Part shown: piece after piece, positions 53,713 through 64,000 of the stretch
How the letters are laid out: the number at the start of each line of letters is the position of its first letter
How positions within the stretch are numbered: the first letter of the stretch is position 1
Origin: Aedes albopictus
Taxonomy: Eukaryota > Arthropoda > Insecta > Diptera > Culicidae
NCBI RefSeq assembly: GCF_035046485.1
Contig: NC_085137.1
Span: 42,277,155-42,341,154 of the forward strand
Reading direction: 5' to 3'
Length of the DNA stretch: 64,000 bases
Program-made: the position numbers and the translations under genes
The notes under the pieces: model-generated
What the model was told of the DNA's origin: nothing
The model's input: only the letters and a program-made list of their open reading frames with translations
Databases searched by the model: none

Positions 53713-55726
53713 GTACCATTAATAAATGGATTCATTACACCATTCAACAAGTCCGATAAGTTAATAAGAAGTGAATAGGATAGAAGGTTTTGATAAAAAC
53801 GTCGTTTCGATATACTTAGCCTGTTCATTTCGTCAGAATCGGTCGCGCAATGGTATAGTAGCCCCGGGGTAAAATATGTAGAATCGGAGAATAGAGTCAT
53901 CTGCAAGTGCATTTGGTCTCGTCTTGTATATATGTCCATGGTCAAGTAGCGACGTCGCATCGTAGTTCGTAGTAGAATCGTAGTAGTAGTCATTGTTAAA
54001 AGCCGCATGTTTGCCTGAAATGTTTCAAAAAGTGATTTTATTGCACGTTTTAATTAGAGTTTATTAGTATTTGTCGTTTTAATTTGTTTAGGAAGCGTGT
54101 GAAACAAGCATGAAATGCAGAAATGCATCTCATAAGATTGACCTAGTTTCGATCTTGAATACAAAGTTGCACACAAGTTGCATCAGAAGCAATAATGCAG
54201 ATATATAAAACAGAATGTCTATGTGTCTGTGTAAGATCATACGTGTAGACAGATAGTAGAAATGATTAGTCAAGTCCATTGTCCAATAAATCAGCACTTT
54301 GTCACTAAATTTGTCGTTTTTAGAAGTCACTTAGCCTCAATAAATCCATTTATCCATCACTTGGTGAAGCATACCCGCCATACTTACGCGTTCAATAATA
54401 CAGTTTCTTACCGATTTTGGCAACACGAGGTGAATTTTATGTTGCCAAATTGGGGTGTTGCCAAAATCGGTAATTTTTTTTGTGGATTATTTTCAACTTT
54501 TATACGTCAATTTGGCTTATATTTTAAATATGGACTTTTCACAAGTCATAAAACGATCCCTGTAGGTGACGTTCATAAATTACGTCACGATTTGTAAAAT
54601 TTTTGATTTTAGAAAATTTAATGAATTTTGATTTTTTGAAGAAGAGTAAGGCTAAAATATAAATACATTTACAAATACAAACGATTTTTCGGTAAAAATT
54701 TTTGGTCAAAATTTTTTGTTGCCAAATTCGGTAAAAAAATGTTGCCAAAATCGGGTGTTGCCAAAATCGGTAAGAAATTGTTGCCAAAAACGGGTGTTGC
54801 CAAAATCGGGAGGGAAATGTTGCCAAAAACGGGTGTTGCCAAAATCGGGAGTAGACAAAAACGGGTGTTGCCAAAATCGGTAAGAAACTGTAGAGATAAG
54901 ATGAACTTCTATTAAGGAATTTCATATGAATTATGTAGCGAAAAATCAAAACCTAATGATTGTTCAATATGCTCAATACTAGTCCGAGCAATTGAAACCA
55001 CGATTCAGATTTTTCCTAGCCGGCAAATCATTAAAATTCCTTATTAAAACCTCATCGGTACTTATCACATTTTTTCCGCATCTTTTCGGCATGATTAGAT
55101 GTTGTTTATTCAGATCCAATCCACGCACACACATGAAGAACGATAATGTTGCCTGATGCAACGTACTAGAATGCAACTCCGACAAGCCGGTGAAATATTT
55201 CACTAGAGCTTTACATGACTTGATGATTATACAAAAACGCTCCAAGTTCAAAATTAGTTCATTATTTTATTTTATTGCATGTTTTATTGAAGATGATGAA
55301 AAGTAGTATTGTAATTTGTTTTAATGTGTTTTCCAATCAACCGGTGAATCAATGGCTTATTTTTTCAGAGGTTACCGGGGTAAAATCTCACGGTATTTGA
55401 TCGCAGGAGACCGGAGTCTATGACGCTGATGGTCATTAGTGACAAAATGTCATGAAACTGAGTGGAGTTGACAAAAAGTCAATGATGATAACTTATGACC
55501 CCGATACTCATCATAATTTAATGCCAAATTCACATTTTTACTGTTAATTGGTCTATGTTTAATCTAGTACGTCATGAGTGAAATGTTGCGTGGTCTACTG
55601 TCAAGGAAGTTAATACGGTCCAGTGATGATTTTTCGTGTTGTGCAGGTTCAGAGTTAGGTGTAGTCGGTGAAGACTAATATGATTTGTGGGATTAAAAAA
55701 TATTTACTACGTAAATATTTTTTACC
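53713..55726 (+). other. Non-coding 3' region of the Ty3/gypsy element
   Basis: Two kilobases between the pol stop and the polypurine tract, with no envelope-like frame, signal peptide or transmembrane pattern on the plus strand. It contains the 490-bp MITE at 54,401-54,890. The minus-strand frames here have no recognisable domain. Confidence 0.7.
54401..54890. mobile_element. 490-bp TA-flanked MITE with iterated terminal motif
   Basis: The ends CAGTTTCTTACCGATTTTGG and CCAAAATCGGTAAGAAACTG are inverted, with TA at 54,399-54,400 and 54,891-54,892. The subterminal motif GTTGCCAAAATCGG (or AAACGG) is repeated about eight times in tandem-like order at 54,719-54,884 and again at about 54,467, with an inverted copy at the left end. 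Located in the 3' region of the gypsy element. Confidence 0.88.
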
Positions 55727-55741
55727 CGAGCTGGGGGAGAG
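55727..55741 (+). promoter_or_regulatory. Polypurine tract
   Basis: The purine-rich stretch GCTGGGGGAGAG directly before the 3' LTR, where plus-strand DNA synthesis would be primed. Confidence 0.75.
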
Positions 55742-56741
55742 TGTAAGTGTTGTATAATTCGTGTCGTATGTACTACCGAGAATTTTGTGTAATTTTGTGA
55801 AAACCGTGAATGTTTAAAAAAGCAGGTAGTATTCGTCATGAATGTAGGTTTTTCCCAGCTTAACTCCCGACAGCGATAGGGTTAGCTAGGATCAGGCTCC
55901 ACCACCCTACGAGATGATCGCCATCATCCACCCACCGAAGTACCAAAACCCACCGCCAGATGGACGGTTACCATCCTTGGGCGGCCATGAGGGGTGGCGT
56001 AACGGGGCCATTAAGAAATATAAAATGGGATTAGGGGCGATGACCGAGGTACGAGGTCATGAACCTCGAAGCGGTCGATGACTCCATGTTTCAGGCTCAC
56101 TTATCTGAAGTCCGTTGATCAGGATAGTTTAAAAGTTGAGAACGTTTGGAATTGGAAAAGTTGGTGATATTAGAAGCGATAGCTTGAAAAGTGAAAAGTT
56201 ACAGAAGGAGTGTGAAGAGGTGGAAAGGAGGCGAAGAGGACATCAGAACCCCGCCGTTTTTTGGTTTAAAACCCCGTGCAGCGCCCTACGAAGCCCGTGA
56301 GTCCGTGAGCCATTCCGGCAAAAGCCGAAGACCGATCCGTTATAATATCGGTAGGACGCGGACGAGTAGCAGGCCGGAATACGGAGCAGCGCGAGTCCGA
56401 ATAAGCCACCCCCTGGAAGCCGAGCCGAGGATCCACGCCCGTACGCGAGTCGCCGTTGGAAACGAGGAAGGAGAGGTGGTGGAGCAGAAGGAGAAGGGGC
56501 CCCGCAACAGAAAAGGTCAGATAGAATTAAGAAAGTGGGAGTAGAAAGTGCCAGGAATAGCCTAGAAATAAAGCGTAGTTGAGCAATAAACTGGTGTAGA
56601 AAGTGTAAAAGTGCTGTGGTTTTCCTCCATTTTATGTGAGAACTACCTGCCCGCGAGTAACGTGTAGTGAACGTGCCGACCCTGAGGCCATTGAGTCGGG
56701 GAGTCTCTGTAGTACTCCCGACTGACTACCCAATACTTACA
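55742..56741 (+). repeat. 3' LTR, 1,000 bp
   Basis: The same length and, as far as read, the same sequence as the 5' LTR. Followed by GAAG, the target duplication. Confidence 0.95.
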
Positions 56742-56745
56742 GAAG

Positions 56746-57059
56746 CGAAACCTGTTTCTTTTGTGTTCTCCGATAGCGGTGAACCAATTGATCAAGCATG
56801 ACCGTAAGTCTATCACCAACTATGTTAAGTTTGATTAGGACCCGTGGGCTTTGCTGAAAACTGAAAATTTGGTGCTTATCCGTACCGGCTTGAGTCAGCG
56901 CAAATGTACAAAAATCTTTCTGTTCAGCGTATACATAACGCAGTTCAATAATGTTTCTACAATATACTCGCACTAATGTCTGATTTGTCTAAATGGACAG
57001 AGAACTTCAGAATTGCCCCTCAGTCCCAGGTTATTCCGATGAGTCACTAGGTAAGATTT
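56746..57059. other. Non-coding spacer, no gene seen
   Basis: Flank of the gypsy insertion, continuing the sequence interrupted at 46,930. No features recognised. Confidence 0.45.
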
Positions 57060-58230
57060 CTATAGAAGAGCTATTCCTGATTTGTTGCTGGCATTTCACG
57101 AGAAATCACTGGAAAAATAACTGGAGGAACTTCTATCGATATTTGGAGAAACCTCTGGAGTCGAAAGCAAGAATATTGAAAGTTATCCAATTAGGCATCC
57201 CTGGAGGAATTCTAATTCATCTTGTCATTCTCCAGGAATGCCTGATGGGATTTTCTAGGACATCCTGCTAGAATTGCTGAAGAAATTCCTCCATGGATTC
57301 CTCCAAGAATTCCTCCTAAACTCTCAAACAAAAATTCCACCTGAAGTTATTTCAGGCATTTCTCTTGATATTCATGCACGAATTTCTCCAAAGCTTCATG
57401 ACTTGCTCCAGGGAAGAACTTACAAAAATGCACAATATAATTCCTCCTGTGATTGTCTCAATGATTCCTCTAGAAATTACCCTTGGGATTCTCCCAGGAA
57501 TACATGTTAGCGTTTCAACGAAAAAAAAAAAAAAACTTGCGACTCCACAAGAGATTTCTCCATAGATTCATCCAAAAATTCCTTATTCGATTCTCAACGA
57601 ATATGTATCTCCAATAATTCCTTCAAGAATGACTCTAGGAATTCCTTCTGAAATATCCGCTGGGATTCCTGCAGTTTTCTTTTCTGTGATTCCTGCGCAT
57701 TTTTTCAAAGAATTCTTACAAAGTTCTGTAAGAAATCATAGGAATCATACGAATAGGAATCATAATCTTTAAATTATTCGAAGGTTTCTCCAGCAATTGT
57801 GGAGCCTCGTAGCCGTGCGGTTAGGGTCATCAAGCTTCTATTCACACCATGCTGTGGGGTGAGGGTTCGATTCCCGCTTCGGGCGTTGAAACTTTTCGTG
57901 AGAATAGTTTCTTCCCCGTTTTCACTAGTGCATGCTCCGTTGTCCGTTGTCTAATGTTAAGTTTAAAACAGTCTGTACAGTCGAAAGCTGAAGACGTTGT
58001 CCATGTCTTTTAAGGACTAGAATACATTTGAGATTAGCTCTAGAAATACTGGCTGAGGTTACTCTAGGTACTCTTGATGGCTTTCCTTCAGCAATTCCTG
58101 CTGTAATTTCTCCATGGTTTTCTAGAGAAATACCTCCAGAGATTTCATTTCAGGTCTTTCATCAAACATTCTTCATGAAATTCTTCCAGGAATTCCTCTG
58201 GAAATCCACTTAAGATTTTCTGAGGAACTC
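57060..58230. repeat. Degenerate GAATTCC-type array with strand switch
   Basis: Begins with GGAGG-type units (to about 57,200) and continues with the complementary AATTCCTCC type, interrupted by a SINE at 57,802-58,022. Open frames in it are repeat artefacts. Confidence 0.75.
57802..58022 (+). mobile_element. tRNA-derived SINE (Feilai-like)
   Basis: A box (GTAGCCGTGCGGTTAGGGTC) and B box (GGGTTCGATTCCCGC) are followed by the same body as the SINE at 20,746 (TTGTCCGTTGTCTAATGTTA). The 3' hairpin region keeps the outer GTCT/AGAC (57,973-57,996), but its inner stem is weakened to CAG/CTG. Confidence 0.8.
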
Positions 58231-58729
58231 CCTCTAGGACTGATTAACAAATATTTTGTCAAACTTAACGAAACAAATAGGAAGATTCTGGTATTTTCGG
58301 CAGTTTTTTTACATTATTGGAGGGATTTGTAGGCCAAATTGCATGAAATTTGGCATGAAATAATTCAGATTGATTGAGCAAGTTTTATGTCGAGTCAAGT
58401 ACAAGATACTGAAGATGACCTTACAGTTGACGTCATAATACGTATCTGTCAAAGGATGCAGATTCTTAGTGTAATAAAAAGGAGCAGTACTTAACCTTAT
58501 TTTCTTTTTACAGGTATTCCACTAACACGCCCAGGTTTATCATTATCAAATTTAATGGTCATTTTTGAAATCAGTAGGTTTTTGAAAACACCCCATGACG
58601 AAGAAAAATCGACCTTTTTTACCCCCCTTCCCCTATGTCACTTTTTTAGTATGAGACCTCAATATTTTTTGTATGGATGGTCACGTTCTGCATAACCCTC
58701 TTTCCCCTAATAGCGTGACGTAATTTGTG
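58231..58729. other. Non-coding stretch with a repeat also found at 4,980-5,060
   Basis: The segment about 58,470-58,545 (AGCAGTACTTAACC and GGTATTCCACTA) is an inverted copy of about 4,983-5,060. The upstream part (CTGAAGATGACCTTACAGTT and ATACGTATCTGTCAAAGGAT) looks like part of the same dispersed repeat. No gene. Confidence 0.5.
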
Positions 58730-58734
58730 TACGG

Positions 58735-58905
58735 CCCCTAACATTAGATAACGGATAACACACATAACATCCAGTGGCCCAGTGGAGAATTTTCCCTTTG
58801 AAAAAAAGTTTTCACCGGCTGGAGCGGGAATCGAACCCACGCTCCGAGGCTTACGAAACGTCTAGATGGCTGACGCCTCTAGCTGCATGGCCATGAAGCC
58901 CACAA
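58735..58905 (-). mobile_element. tRNA-derived SINE (Feilai-like), 3'-truncated
   Basis: On the minus strand: A-box region GGCCATGCAGCTAGAGGCG, B box GGGTTCGATTCCCGC (about 58,826-58,840), then the CAGTGGCCCAGTGG-side body ending after CCGTTATCTAATGTTAG. The hairpin and tail seen in the other copies are missing. Confidence 0.75.
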
Positions 58906-58974
58906 ACATATTCAACTTTTTTCAGCTCAACTAACTAGTTTTCACGTGAACTACGTCACAACACAAGTCCAGTC

Positions 58975-59560
58975 CAGGGGTCTCCAATGGTTAAGGCTAT
59001 GGATCGCCAATCAGGAGATTGTGGGTTCGATTCCCGTTCCAATCGGGATAATTTTCTCGACTCCCTGGGCATAGTGTATCATTGCCCGAGTAGAGGAAAA
59101 GAGTTCAATAATAGCATATTTTAATATGGAGATCAAAAAGTGATATTGGTTTGATTGACATAAGAGATAAAAGATCTAAAAATTAAAATCAAAAATTTAC
59201 TCCTGGCACATCATCATCAAATCATATTTAGATTTTGTAAGATCTAACCAATAGCAGCGAGCTATTCGTGTGATCTTGAAACATAAATTTTGATATTTTT
59301 CAGATGTTCCAGTAACATTTTTCAGATATTATTTTCAGATCTTTTATCTCTTATATCAAGCTATCATGTTTTGATCGTCAGTATTTTACCTCTACCCGGG
59401 TGTCCTTGTCTCACAATGTACAAAATCTTGCAATGGCAGGCAAAGAAAGCCATTCAATTAATAACTGTGGAAGTGCTCAAAAGAACACTAAGTTGAAGAG
59501 AGGCAGGCCAAGTTCCAGTGGGAACGTAGTGCCATAGAGAAGAAGAAGAACGTCATAAGT
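58975..59560 (+). mobile_element. tRNA-derived SINE of a second family, split by a MITE
   Basis: The head GTCTCCAATGGTTAAGGCTA with B box GGGTTCGATTCCCGTTCC (about 59,024-59,041) runs to 59,094 and continues after the MITE at 59,401. It ends in CAGGCAAAGAAAGCCATTCA, a hairpin (GTTCC/GGAAC inside GGCA/TGCC, 59,502-59,533) and a GAAGAAGAAGAA tail. Confidence 0.75.
59095..59400. mobile_element. 306-bp MITE inside the SINE
   Basis: The ends CCCGAGTAGAGGAAAA and TTTTACCTCTACCCGGG are inverted. Further in, AGAGATAAAAGATCT is matched by AGATCTTTTATCTCT. Both flanks are SINE sequence. The target duplication is unclear (at most 2-3 bp). Confidence 0.7.
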
Positions 59561-59740
59561 TGGCGCTTATGGCGAATAGTGAAATCAATTAAATAAGCTC
59601 TGCCGTGCATGACGAAGTGTTCGTGTAACAAATAAAAAATAAGCATCGATTCATGATTTTCATTTATTTACATTTCGTTCGATCCCACATCAACTATCAC
59701 AAACTTTTCACATTCGCCCAAATCTGTCGCTGCTCAGATT

Positions 59741-60174
59741 TTACAGAGTTCCCGCAGCCGGTTCCAGGTTCAGCGATTGCTGGGAAACGGTATGTCCTGG
59801 CAGAGGAGCATCATGGACGGCTCCACGGTTGGCAGCCAGATAGCGAGCTTCCTTCTGGGCGACGACGGCCACAGCTGGTTGATAAGCATAGGCGGTTGGG
59901 ACAACGGAAGATTGGTAAGCATAGCTCAGGGCTGGAGCATAGGCGGCGGAGTACGCTACGGGTGCTCCCCAGTTCTGCTGAACGTAGGAGGCATGTGGAA
60001 CGGCATAGGCTAGTGGGCTGGCGTGATAAGCGGAATAAGCCAACGGAGCCCAGGATGCTTCAGCGGCGGCGAAGGCCAGGGCCATCATGACTACAGCTGC
60101 GATGCACTGTGAGAATTGGTATGATTATGATAATGATTTCGACTATCAATTGATAACAACCAACTCACCTTCAT
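59741..60174 (-). CDS. Retinin-domain (CPLCA-type) cuticle protein, 123 aa
   Basis: Exon 1 is ATG-AAG (60,169-60,174), the intron is 62 bp (GT-AG), and exon 2 is 60,106-59,741. The signal peptide [18 protein letters not shown] is followed by an Ala/Tyr/Ser/Pro-rich middle with repeated [10 protein letters not shown] and YAYQ motifs, and a retinin-like end [20 protein letters not shown] then [15 protein letters not shown]. It is the most diverged of the three retinin genes here (His-Asp for His-Glu, SQQS for SQQQ). The poly(A) signal is on the minus strand at 59,663-59,668 and TATATA at 60,261-60,266. Secreted cuticle component by family. Confidence 0.9.
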
Positions 60175-60475
60175 GATTGTTGGCTTTGATTCTGTCTAGG
60201 AAGATCCTGAAGCTGCTGAGAACTGATGTGGTATGATTCAGAAACAGAACATTCTTGGCTTATATAGTCCCTTCTTTAGAATGGGATTCCATTTGCAAAA
60301 AAAAAGTTCTGGATCAAGAACTTATTATACCTTTAGTAACCATCCACGCGATACGCGTTTACCGGACCATAAACTGTTATTTAATTGATACATTTACTCC
60401 AGTCAATATTGAGCAAGCGAACTATGATGGGGAGAGCTAAATACAACAAAAAGAGATCAAGATTGATCGTACGTA
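60175..60475 (-). promoter_or_regulatory. Upstream region of the gene at 59,741
   Basis: TATATA on the minus strand at 60,261-60,266 is about 90 bp before the start codon. Nothing else recognised before the MITE at 60,476. Confidence 0.55.
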
Positions 60476-61344
60476 CCGTCAAGGCGCCATTCACCGTGGG
60501 GGCTCCATTCACCGTGTGCCTTCGAATATTTTTTTCATTATTTCCATATTATGATTGAATGATATGACAATTTCCCTTCAATTTCACCAATACAACACTA
60601 ATGTATTGTTACCATGTCAAAACGCTCATTAGAAACACTTAAAAGTATCATTTTGACACTAAAGTGTGTTTACATGAAGCGGCTTTCTGCTCGTTCACAG
60701 CATTCATAGTGAAAAAACGAAAACTGCGCTAAGATGATTTAAGCGATAAACTAAATGTGGTAACGTTTTTATTCCACCAAGAAGCAATTAAATTCACATA
60801 TCAGGTATGTATTTTGCATTACCGAAGTAAGTTTTACAAGAAAGTACGATTACTCGTACTTTTTAATTGAAACGAAAAGGCACGGTAAATGGGTACCCTA
60901 AAAATCAATGGTCTCCATTCACCGTGCCCCATATTGTCCCATATATCTAGAAAAAATCGAAAATTTGAACATTCGTTTTTCTAATAAAATTTTGCAAGTT
61001 ATTACTTGAAATGAATTTAAACGAAGAAAATTCTCTTGGCTGGGTTGTTTTGATCATTTTTAAACAAAGTAGAATAAAATTTCTCATACACGGTGAATGG
61101 GTCCCTACTACCACGGTGAATGGTGACCTACCACGGAATTAGGCGACCCTACTACCCTTTACTAATTGTACTATATCACCCAATTTTATGAGAATTTTTC
61201 TACTTCTGTGGATATTGCTTTAAGTTTAACCTATAGTGAAGGCAATTAAAAGCGGCACCAACATTTTTTATAAGACTGGTGTCAAATGGCAGCCCTTATT
61301 GGCCCCGAATCCTCTTAAATCCACGGTGAATGGTGCCTTGACGG
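60476..61344. mobile_element. 869-bp TA-flanked MITE with iterated CCATTCACCGTG
   Basis: The ends CCGTCAAGGCGCCATTCACC and GGTGAATGGTGCCTTGACGG are inverted with one mismatch, with TA at 60,474-60,475 and 61,345-61,346. The motif CCATTCACCGTG occurs three times directly on the left (60,487, 60,505, 60,915) and three times inverted on the right (61,089, 61,112, 61,322). No coding frame. Confidence 0.88.
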
Positions 61345-61346
61345 TA

Positions 61347-62208
61347 CAAGCGTTTATTTACCCGGGTGTCCACTGACATTTTCGCTTTGGTACATGACGT
61401 AAAAAAACTGTAGAGATTGGGCGTTGCATAAGTAAATTTTGGTAGTTCCTTATGTGTGTACAGTACAGTCTAGACACCTACTACATGGTTGGTTCGGATG
61501 TCAAATTATAATTTGAGATGAAAGTATTTCTGACCATTTGCGATTTTCTGAATAACTACATCGCACCGCAAAATTGACATTATTTGATTGTGATGAACAT
61601 GACTTATTCGCATAAGTGTACGAGTTAACTCACAAAGTGTAAATTAAATTCACATAACTACGTATCACGATGATTATACGGCTTCACTTGGTACTTTATC
61701 TTATTATGACAGTTTTATTCGCATAGCTGTGTGAATAAAACCGTATAAATGTAAAAATAAACGAGTTACAAACTCGTGAATCGTTTATACAGACATAATG
61801 CGATTTAATGTGTGCAAACAGTGAAAGAGCTACTGATTGTGTGGAGTGGAGTGTCAAACTGATATGAGAAAGTGAAAATTCATCACTTGCGATTACCAAG
61901 TCACCTTTTTTTCGTGATCCTAATCAACAATGGGTGGCGCTAGCGTAGGTGACACGTAGTGCGGCTCGTGAATCCAAGGGGCTTTAGTTCAGCATTGCGG
62001 TGACAAGAAAAAAAAGTCGCATAAGACGCTACATTACATCGCAATAGTGTACACTGTAAGTCGCATAAGATATTGCTTCAAATCATGTGGCTTCATTATT
62101 GTACCGCCAATGCACGCATTTCACCACTAATTTTCTACACTTTTACTGCGATGTAGCTTACCCGTATAAGAGTACGTATAATATGGTTATATACTTATAA
62201 ATATCATA
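61347..62208. other. Non-coding stretch with scattered GCATAAG phrases
   Basis: No gene. The phrases CGCATAAG and its complement recur (61,610, 61,715, 62,020, 62,055), suggesting a decayed inverted-repeat element, but ends could not be set. Confidence 0.4.
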
Positions 62209-62463
62209 TCTATATATATAAAAATGCAGTGGCATACGTGGGACCACGCATAACTTGCGAACGGAAGGTCCGATTTTGATCGTCTTAGTTTTAATCCGTT
62301 AGTTTTCATCCAAGGAAGGTTTATGAGGCAAAAAAAACATGGAAACATTGAGAGTTTTTGAAAATCGATTTCCAATCTTTTTGACCGGGGATTTAATCTT
62401 GGGTAGAAACATGAAACGTCAAAAAACGCAGTAGGCAAGACAAAGTTTGCCGGGTACAGCTAG
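62209..62463 (+). mobile_element. Non-autonomous Helitron, 255 bp
   Basis: Starts TCTATATATATAAAAATG after a host A and ends CAGCTAG before a host T, the A^T insertion rule. Near the 3' end is a hairpin GGCAA/TTGCC (about 62,434-62,451), followed 9 bases later by the CTAG terminus. There is no target duplication. All match the Helitron end structure. Confidence 0.82.
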
Positions 62464-62464
62464 T

Positions 62465-63110
62465 ATTTTATATATGTGTAAATTGATTACCAGGCTGTAT
62501 TTTTCAGTAAAATTAAACAATCTGAAAACGAAATTTCGCCGTAAACTTTTGAATTACTGTGTCTTGGAATCCAAAGCAGATCAAAACCTCTCCTTTTGGT
62601 CAAAGTTCTTCAGGGGGTCAACTTCTCGAGAAAACAATATGGTTTTCTGGCAATTTGCTCTAACTATTTTTCGATACTATAGTGTGACTTGTTAAAAGGA
62701 ACAAAAATGCAGATTCGTAGCAAATGTCAAATAGTTATTTAAGTAACAAGTTACATAAAGTTGATGTTTTCAGCACGAGTAGTACCTTTATCCAACGAGG
62801 CTTGTCGTGTTGAATAAATACGAAGAGTGTTGAAAAGTCGAGTTTTGCAACGAGTTCCATACAAAATTTTATACAAAGATTTGTTTCATTATACAATTAT
62901 GATGAAAATTTTCATTTCAATTTTTTGAAGCAATTATTTTTATTATGCAACTCATTTCGGTTGTATAATGTGCCAGTTCGGTAAATGGCTATTCTAATAT
63001 CAAAGCGAGTTGTATAAACGAGAAATTATGATGTTGAGTTGCATACATTTTGTTTTTGGTTCCTCCTTTTTTCTTCTATGTGTAATGTCCCAACTAGAAC
63101 AAAACGTGCT
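62465..63110. other. Non-coding stretch with the GTTGTATAA-type repeat
   Basis: No gene. About 62,770-63,060 shares phrases with 5,590-5,850 (TTTTCAGCAC, GCAACGAGTT, TATGCAACTC) and is probably the same MITE-like family. Confidence 0.45.
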
Positions 63111-63340
63111 TCTCAGCTCACTAATATATGAGCACTTCCACAGCTATTAACTGAAAGCGTATGGTGTGGCATGCACGAAGATACCCTATGCCTAAAGATG
63201 CCAAGGCCATTTCTATTGAATGTCTGGACCGATTGGGAATCAAACCCGTGATTCTCAGCATGGTCTTGCTGATTATCCGTGCTCTTTCCGTTGTCCCGCA
63301 TGGCTTCATTTTAAAATTTCCTAGACACACACCCTCCTTA
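63111..63340 (-). mobile_element. tRNA-like SINE
   Basis: On the minus strand: A-box region CACGGATAATCAGCAAGACC, B box GGGTTTGATTCCC (about 63,237-63,249), then CTTTAGGCATAGGGTATC and a body ending near GTGCTCATATATTAG. Related to the fragment at 46,720-46,880. Confidence 0.65.
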
Positions 63341-64000
63341 AACTTCTTTGCAACCTTGAAATCCGTCTAGGTAATAAACTATTTTCATTGAGGTTATGCA
63401 TCCATTTAGGTAAAAATCTTTTTATGCATCCCCGACGTAACTGAAAAAAAAAACAAGTAAACACGGGAGTAATCCTTTTAAAAAATCAGGGGAAATCTCT
63501 AGAGGAATTTCTGGAGTAATTCATTAAGGAATTTCTGGAGTAATTCAGAAAGAACTACTCTTTATCTTTCGATTTCTTGCATTGACGACCTAGATAAATC
63601 GGATATAAAAAGTATGCGACAGATAAAATTTTTTCATGTTTTACGTTTTTTGTCCACTTTTTGTTTACCTTGTTGTGGTAAATCTCACAGGCAACGTAAA
63701 CAAAAGTTTGTTTGCACACATACAAGTATAAGTAATGGCTGAATTATTGAAACAGTTTACGACACATAAAACGAAGTCTAAACAGATGACAAAAATGTGC
63801 AAAACTGTTACCGCTCAACAGCACAATTGTGCTGGTTCGTCACGAAAGGGATATAAAAGTGATCCAAACCTATGCATGCGACAAATAAAATTGCGGCAAT
63901 TTCGATAACCTAATGAACAGTTAACAAGAAACAGTTTCAGACCACATTTGAACAAGGAGTGTTCCGGAACCGGTTGCGGATGCCCCGTCGGAAGTGGCCA
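63341..64000. other. Non-coding right end with a short GAATTCC array and a dispersed direct repeat
   Basis: 63,478-63,560 is a short run of GAATTTCTGGAGTAA-type units. ATATAAAA with ATGCGACA.ATAAAATT recurs at about 63,604-63,632 and 63,851-63,892. The window ends in GGATGCCCCGTCGGAAGTGG, which may be the start of another repeat. No gene. Confidence 0.4.

Larger units (their letters stand above)
46931..56741 (+). mobile_element. Full-length Ty3/gypsy LTR retrotransposon
   Basis: A 9.8-kb element with 1,000-bp LTRs (TGTAAG...CTTACA) and a 4-bp GAAG duplication (46,927-46,930 and 56,742-56,745). Order: 5' LTR, primer-binding site, 550-bp leader, gag (broken), -1 frameshift site, pro-RT-RNase H-integrase, about 2 kb of non-coding 3' DNA containing a MITE, polypurine tract, 3' LTR. 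The RT-before-integrase order defines Ty3/gypsy. No envelope-like frame is present. The LTRs look the same on reading, which implies recent integration, yet gag carries a 61-bp insertion. Confidence 0.95.

Noticed and set aside
53713..55726. Envelope gene for the gypsy element
   Set aside because: No long plus-strand frame, signal peptide or membrane segment. The longest frames are on the minus strand and short.

Overview
This window is nuclear DNA from an insect, most likely a culicine mosquito of the Aedes type. The evidence is short GT-AG introns, TATA plus TCAGT core promoters, secreted low-complexity cuticle proteins (including retinin-domain proteins), Feilai-like tRNA-derived SINEs, and RTE-, LOA- and R1-like LINEs with a Ty3/gypsy element. 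One 500-base N gap marks it as assembled scaffold sequence. No bacterial, CRISPR or bona fide tRNA/rRNA gene is seen.

Ten host genes are supported. Nine are small cuticle-type secreted proteins, each with a first coding exon of only two codons (Met-Lys) followed by a phase-0 intron of 58-76 bp. They are a Trp/Tyr-rich divergent pair at 10.3-11.7 kb, two paralogous divergent pairs of Tyr/Gly/Trp-rich proteins at 22.2-23.6 kb and 45.1-46.7 kb, and three retinin-domain (CPLCA-type) genes at 28.0, 36.7 and 59.7 kb. The tenth, at 12.5-19.8 kb, is a complete six-exon type I fatty-acid synthase (2,334 aa, KS-MAT-DH-ER-KR-ACP-TE). Its malonyl/acetyl-transferase domain has lost the family's malonyl-binding arginine. 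A lipid-synthesis gene among structural cuticle genes fits a locus used for building cuticle, but that link is inference.

The rest is mostly mobile DNA. 0-9.6 kb: RTE-like LINE fragment with a hAT MITE in it, a retroposon carrying seven 128-bp tandem repeats between 28-bp target duplications, degenerate GAATTCC arrays, a PHD-finger LINE ORF1, and a 961-bp foldback. 20.7-27.9 kb: SINEs, a second RTE-like LINE with a MITE in its endonuclease, and an R1-like LINE tail with a clean target duplication. 30-35.5 kb: a decayed LOA/I-type LINE (endonuclease, RT, RNase H) interrupted by a 687-bp SINE and followed by a 780-bp foldback. 37.8-44.9 kb: a nested pair of TA-flanked inverted-repeat elements and a duplicated 12-bp-period array. 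46.9-56.7 kb: a full Ty3/gypsy element with two 1,000-bp LTRs, a -1 frameshift site and intact pol, but gag broken by a 61-bp retro-insertion. 57-64 kb: arrays, SINEs, MITEs, a short Helitron and the last retinin gene.

The most interesting unlisted structure is in tiny (54-63 bp) 5'-truncated LINE tails. Two independent pairs fold into the same two-storey hairpin with compensatory changes in the outer stem, and a Feilai-like SINE carries the same inner hairpin. This suggests a structured 3' recognition signal shared by LINEs and SINEs. A second theme is TA-flanked MITEs that repeat their own terminal motif internally, two of them with exactly three copies per side.
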